The notes below the pieces were generated by a model that did no database searches, was not told the origin of the DNA, and saw only the letters and a program-made list of their open reading frames with translations. Source: an uncultured Opitutales bacterium (GTDB lineage: Bacteria > Verrucomicrobiota > Verrucomicrobiia > Opitutales > Intestinicryptomonadaceae). Taken from it: a DNA stretch of 64,000 nt. Both the position numbers and the translations under genes were made by a program. Shown here piece by piece: positions 62,200-64,000 of this stretch (the first letter of the stretch is position 1; the number at the start of each line of letters is the position of its first letter). The stretch is from assembly GCA_900545705.1 (NCBI GenBank), contig URAK01000001.1:186001-250000 (forward strand), written 5' to 3'.

Positions 62200-63873
62200 C
62201 TACTGCTTTTCAGCGGCGAGAATTTTGCGCGACTTTTCAAGGGCGATGTCTATATTTTCTACGACATATTCCTCTCCGATTTTATCCAAAAATCCGGACT
62301 TTTCCATCATGTGCAGCGGCTGCGAATGCGCTCCCGTAATCATCATCACGACTCCTCTGGCGCGCAGCTTGTCGTACAATTTTTCCAGAATCGACAGGGC
62401 GGTGGAGTCCATCGCAAGCACCGTGCGCATTCTAAGAATCGCAATTTTCGGAGCTTCCCCCATTTCAGAAAGTATGCTTTCAAGTTTGTCCGCCGCGCCA
62501 AACATAAGAACGCCGAATATCCTAAAAACCATTACCCCTTCCGGAACATCTTTGCCCTCAAGCGAATATTTTGAAAGATCAGTTTCGAGCTTTTTATCCA
62601 CAAGCATAACTTCGGTTGTCTGCGAAACTCGCCTTATAAACAACATTGCCGCAAGCACCATGCCTACTTCTATCGCAAGCGTCAGTCCAAATACTACGGT
62701 TATCAGGAAAGTCGCCATAAAGACCGCGTCGTCAGAGCGCGGGAGGCGGCGCATCTGCCAAAATGCCGACCAATCTCCCATGTTGTATGCCACAACAAAC
62801 AGCACTGCCGAAAGTGTGGAAAGCGGTATGTATTGGGCATAGGGCGCCGCGAAGACAAGAATTGCAAGAAGTACTGCGCAATGTATAATGCCCGCAACAG
62901 GCGTCCGCGCTCCGTTTTTTACGTTTGTAGCCGTGCGCGCAATAGCGCCGGTTGCAGGAATGCCGAGAAAAAATGGAGAAACTATATTTGCCATGCCCTG
63001 CGCAATTAGTTCCTGGTTTGAGTCGTGCTTGTCGTCTATCATTCCGTCAGCGACAACAGCCGACAGCAGCGACTCAATCGCAGCGAGAATCGCTATCGTG
63101 ACTGCCGGCATGAGCAACTGCTTTATTTCAGAAAACTCAAAATCCGGAATGGTGAAGGCGGGCAACGAGTTTGGTATCTCCCCAAACCTCGCAAAGACTG
63201 TTGGCGTATTGAAGCCTGAGATAGATACAAGAATTGTAGTTATAAAAATCGCGCCAAGCATGCCTGGCACGCGCCTTCGCCACGCCTTGGGCCAGTATGC
63301 GATTATTAGTATGGAAACAACACCCACAAGTAGCGTGCGCCAGTCTGTGGTATGGATATTTTCCCAGATTGCAACAAGTTTTGGAATGAAGTCCTCGGGG
63401 ACGGACTCGATTTTTAGCCCGAGGAAATCCTTTATCTGCGTGGACATTATCAAGACCGCGATTCCGTTTGTAAAGCCGACTACGACAGGCCGCGGAATGT
63501 AGCGTATGGCATTTCCCATCTTGGATAGCCCCATTGCGATGAGAAAAATTCCCGCCATGATAGTTGCGACCGCCAATGCTCCGTATCCGTATTGGGCGAC
63601 TATCGATGCAACAATCACTATAAAAGCTCCGGTTGGCCCTCCGATTTGAACTTTCGAGCCCCCAAATACGGATATTATAAAACCAGCGATTATTGCCGTA
63701 TAAAGCCCCTGCTCGGGTGTTACGGAGCTTGCGATGCCAAATGCCATTGCCAGCGGCAGGGCGAGTATTCCAACGCTTACGCCGGCGCAGAGATCCGCAA
63801 AAAAAGAAGAGCGGTTGTAGCTCTTCATGCAGGAAAGAATTTTAGGTTTAAAGGGCAGATTTTGGTAGTTCAT
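62200..63873 (-). CDS. SulP family anion transporter with STAS domain
   Basis: A 557-residue inner membrane transporter, of the SulP/SLC26 family, which moves sulfate, bicarbonate or other anions. Residues about 20-420 hold the membrane domain, with the signature GLYTAIIAGFIISVFGGSKV followed by QIGGPTGAF, and VGFTNGIAVLIM. About 430-550 is a cytoplasmic STAS domain (VMVFRIFGVLMFGAADKLES; ILRMRTVLAMDSTALSILE). Family members in bacteria include sulfate and Na+-dependent bicarbonate carriers; the substrate is not decided here. Its ATG overlaps the stop of an upstream gene (ATGA). Confidence 0.92.
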   Translation of the reverse strand: MNYQNLPFKPKILSCMKSYNRSSFFADLCAGVSVGILALPLAMAFGIASSVTPEQGLYTAIIAGFIISVFGGSKVQIGGPTGAFIVIVASIVAQYGYGALAVATIMAGIFLIAMGLSKMGNAIRYIPRPVVVGFTNGIAVLIMSTQIKDFLGLKIESVPEDFIPKLVAIWENIHTTDWRTLLVGVVSILIIAYWPKAWRRRVPGMLGAIFITTILVSISGFNTPTVFARFGEIPNSLPAFTIPDFEFSEIKQLLMPAVTIAILAAIESLLSAVVADGMIDDKHDSNQELIAQGMANIVSPFFLGIPATGAIARTATNVKNGARTPVAGIIHCAVLLAILVFAAPYAQYIPLSTLSAVLFVVAYNMGDWSAFWQMRRLPRSDDAVFMATFLITVVFGLTLAIEVGMVLAAMLFIRRVSQTTEVMLVDKKLETDLSKYSLEGKDVPEGVMVFRIFGVLMFGAADKLESILSEMGEAPKIAILRMRTVLAMDSTALSILEKLYDKLRARGVVMMITGAHSQPLHMMEKSGFLDKIGEEYVVENIDIALEKSRKILAAEKQ

Positions 63874-64000
63874 TTTTTATTGAGAAGGCGCGCGAAAAAA
63901 TCCTCGTCGTGGAATTTTTCGTCGTCGAGATATAGGAAGCAAAAACAGCCGTCGCAGACTCCTATATTTTTATTTTTTTCGAGATACTCAATTTCGTCGG
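63870..64000 (-). CDS. C-terminal end of an unidentified protein coupled to the SulP gene (cut by right edge)
   Basis: The minus strand is open from the right edge to a TGA at 63872-63870 that overlaps the SulP ATG. The visible 42 residues include VCDGCFCFLYLDDEKFHDED and end FFARLLNKK. Three closely spaced cysteines are notable. The family is not recognised. The overlap suggests translational coupling with the transporter. Confidence 0.65.
   Translation of the reverse strand, partial: DEIEYLEKNKNIGVCDGCFCFLYLDDEKFHDEDFFARLLNKK

Overview
The window looks like chromosomal DNA from a member of the Verrucomicrobiota, most likely an Opitutales/Puniceicoccales-type, polysaccharide-using, probably gut-associated bacterium. 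This is an inference from gene content and style: a GH106 rhamnosidase, a Tat-exported Gfo/Idh/MocA protein beside a ThuA/HEAT/discoidin protein, large TPR envelope proteins, weak Shine-Dalgarno signals and many ATGA start/stop overlaps. No rRNA, tRNA, insertion sequence, integrase, phage gene or CRISPR array was seen. Almost everything is ordinary core metabolism, and I did not find a convincing new defence or mobile system.

Layout. 1-197: start of a secreted protein running off the left edge, divergent from a large GH106 enzyme (504-4301). 4957-9485 (minus): trxB-prmA-yhaM-rdgB-galM, a tight operon ending in an intrinsic terminator. 9672-9958: a non-coding field of degenerate repeats. 10117-15618 (plus): protoporphyrinogen oxidase, ferrochelatase, a HemX/CcsA-like membrane protein and RNase R, overlapping head to tail. 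15796-20436 (plus): a Tat-exported oxidoreductase and a ThuA protein, ending at a strong terminator. 21011-36163 (plus): a respiratory complex I operon, nuoB to nuoN, with no nuoA, followed by a PEGA lipoprotein and a TrpB2-type tryptophan synthase beta chain, ending at a strong terminator. 36810-38369: a secreted Sel1-repeat protein. 38978-41494 (minus): rpmF-plsX-fabH. 42092-43695 (minus): ruvA-mrp. 44365-52433 (minus): an eight-gene unit that starts with an RsbU-like response-regulator phosphatase and an RsbW-like kinase, continues through a complete Opp-type peptide ABC transporter and ends with an HI0933-type flavoprotein. 53011-55304 (minus): an acetolactate synthase large subunit and a cyclophilin. 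55558-61255 (plus): two exported TPR-type proteins and a membrane-anchored degenerate von Willebrand A protein, ending at a terminator. 62200-64000 (minus): a SulP anion transporter coupled to an upstream gene cut by the right edge.

How the parts fit. Complex I plus the haem genes point to quinone-linked respiration. GH106, GalM, ThuA and Gfo/Idh/MocA point to the use of rhamnose- and galactose-containing glycans in the periplasm. The points most worth following are the partner-switching pair co-transcribed with Opp, the complex I operon without nuoA and with a NuoG that has lost the N7 cluster ligands, the acetolactate synthase with a cysteine tail and no small subunit nearby, and the TPR/vWA envelope cluster.
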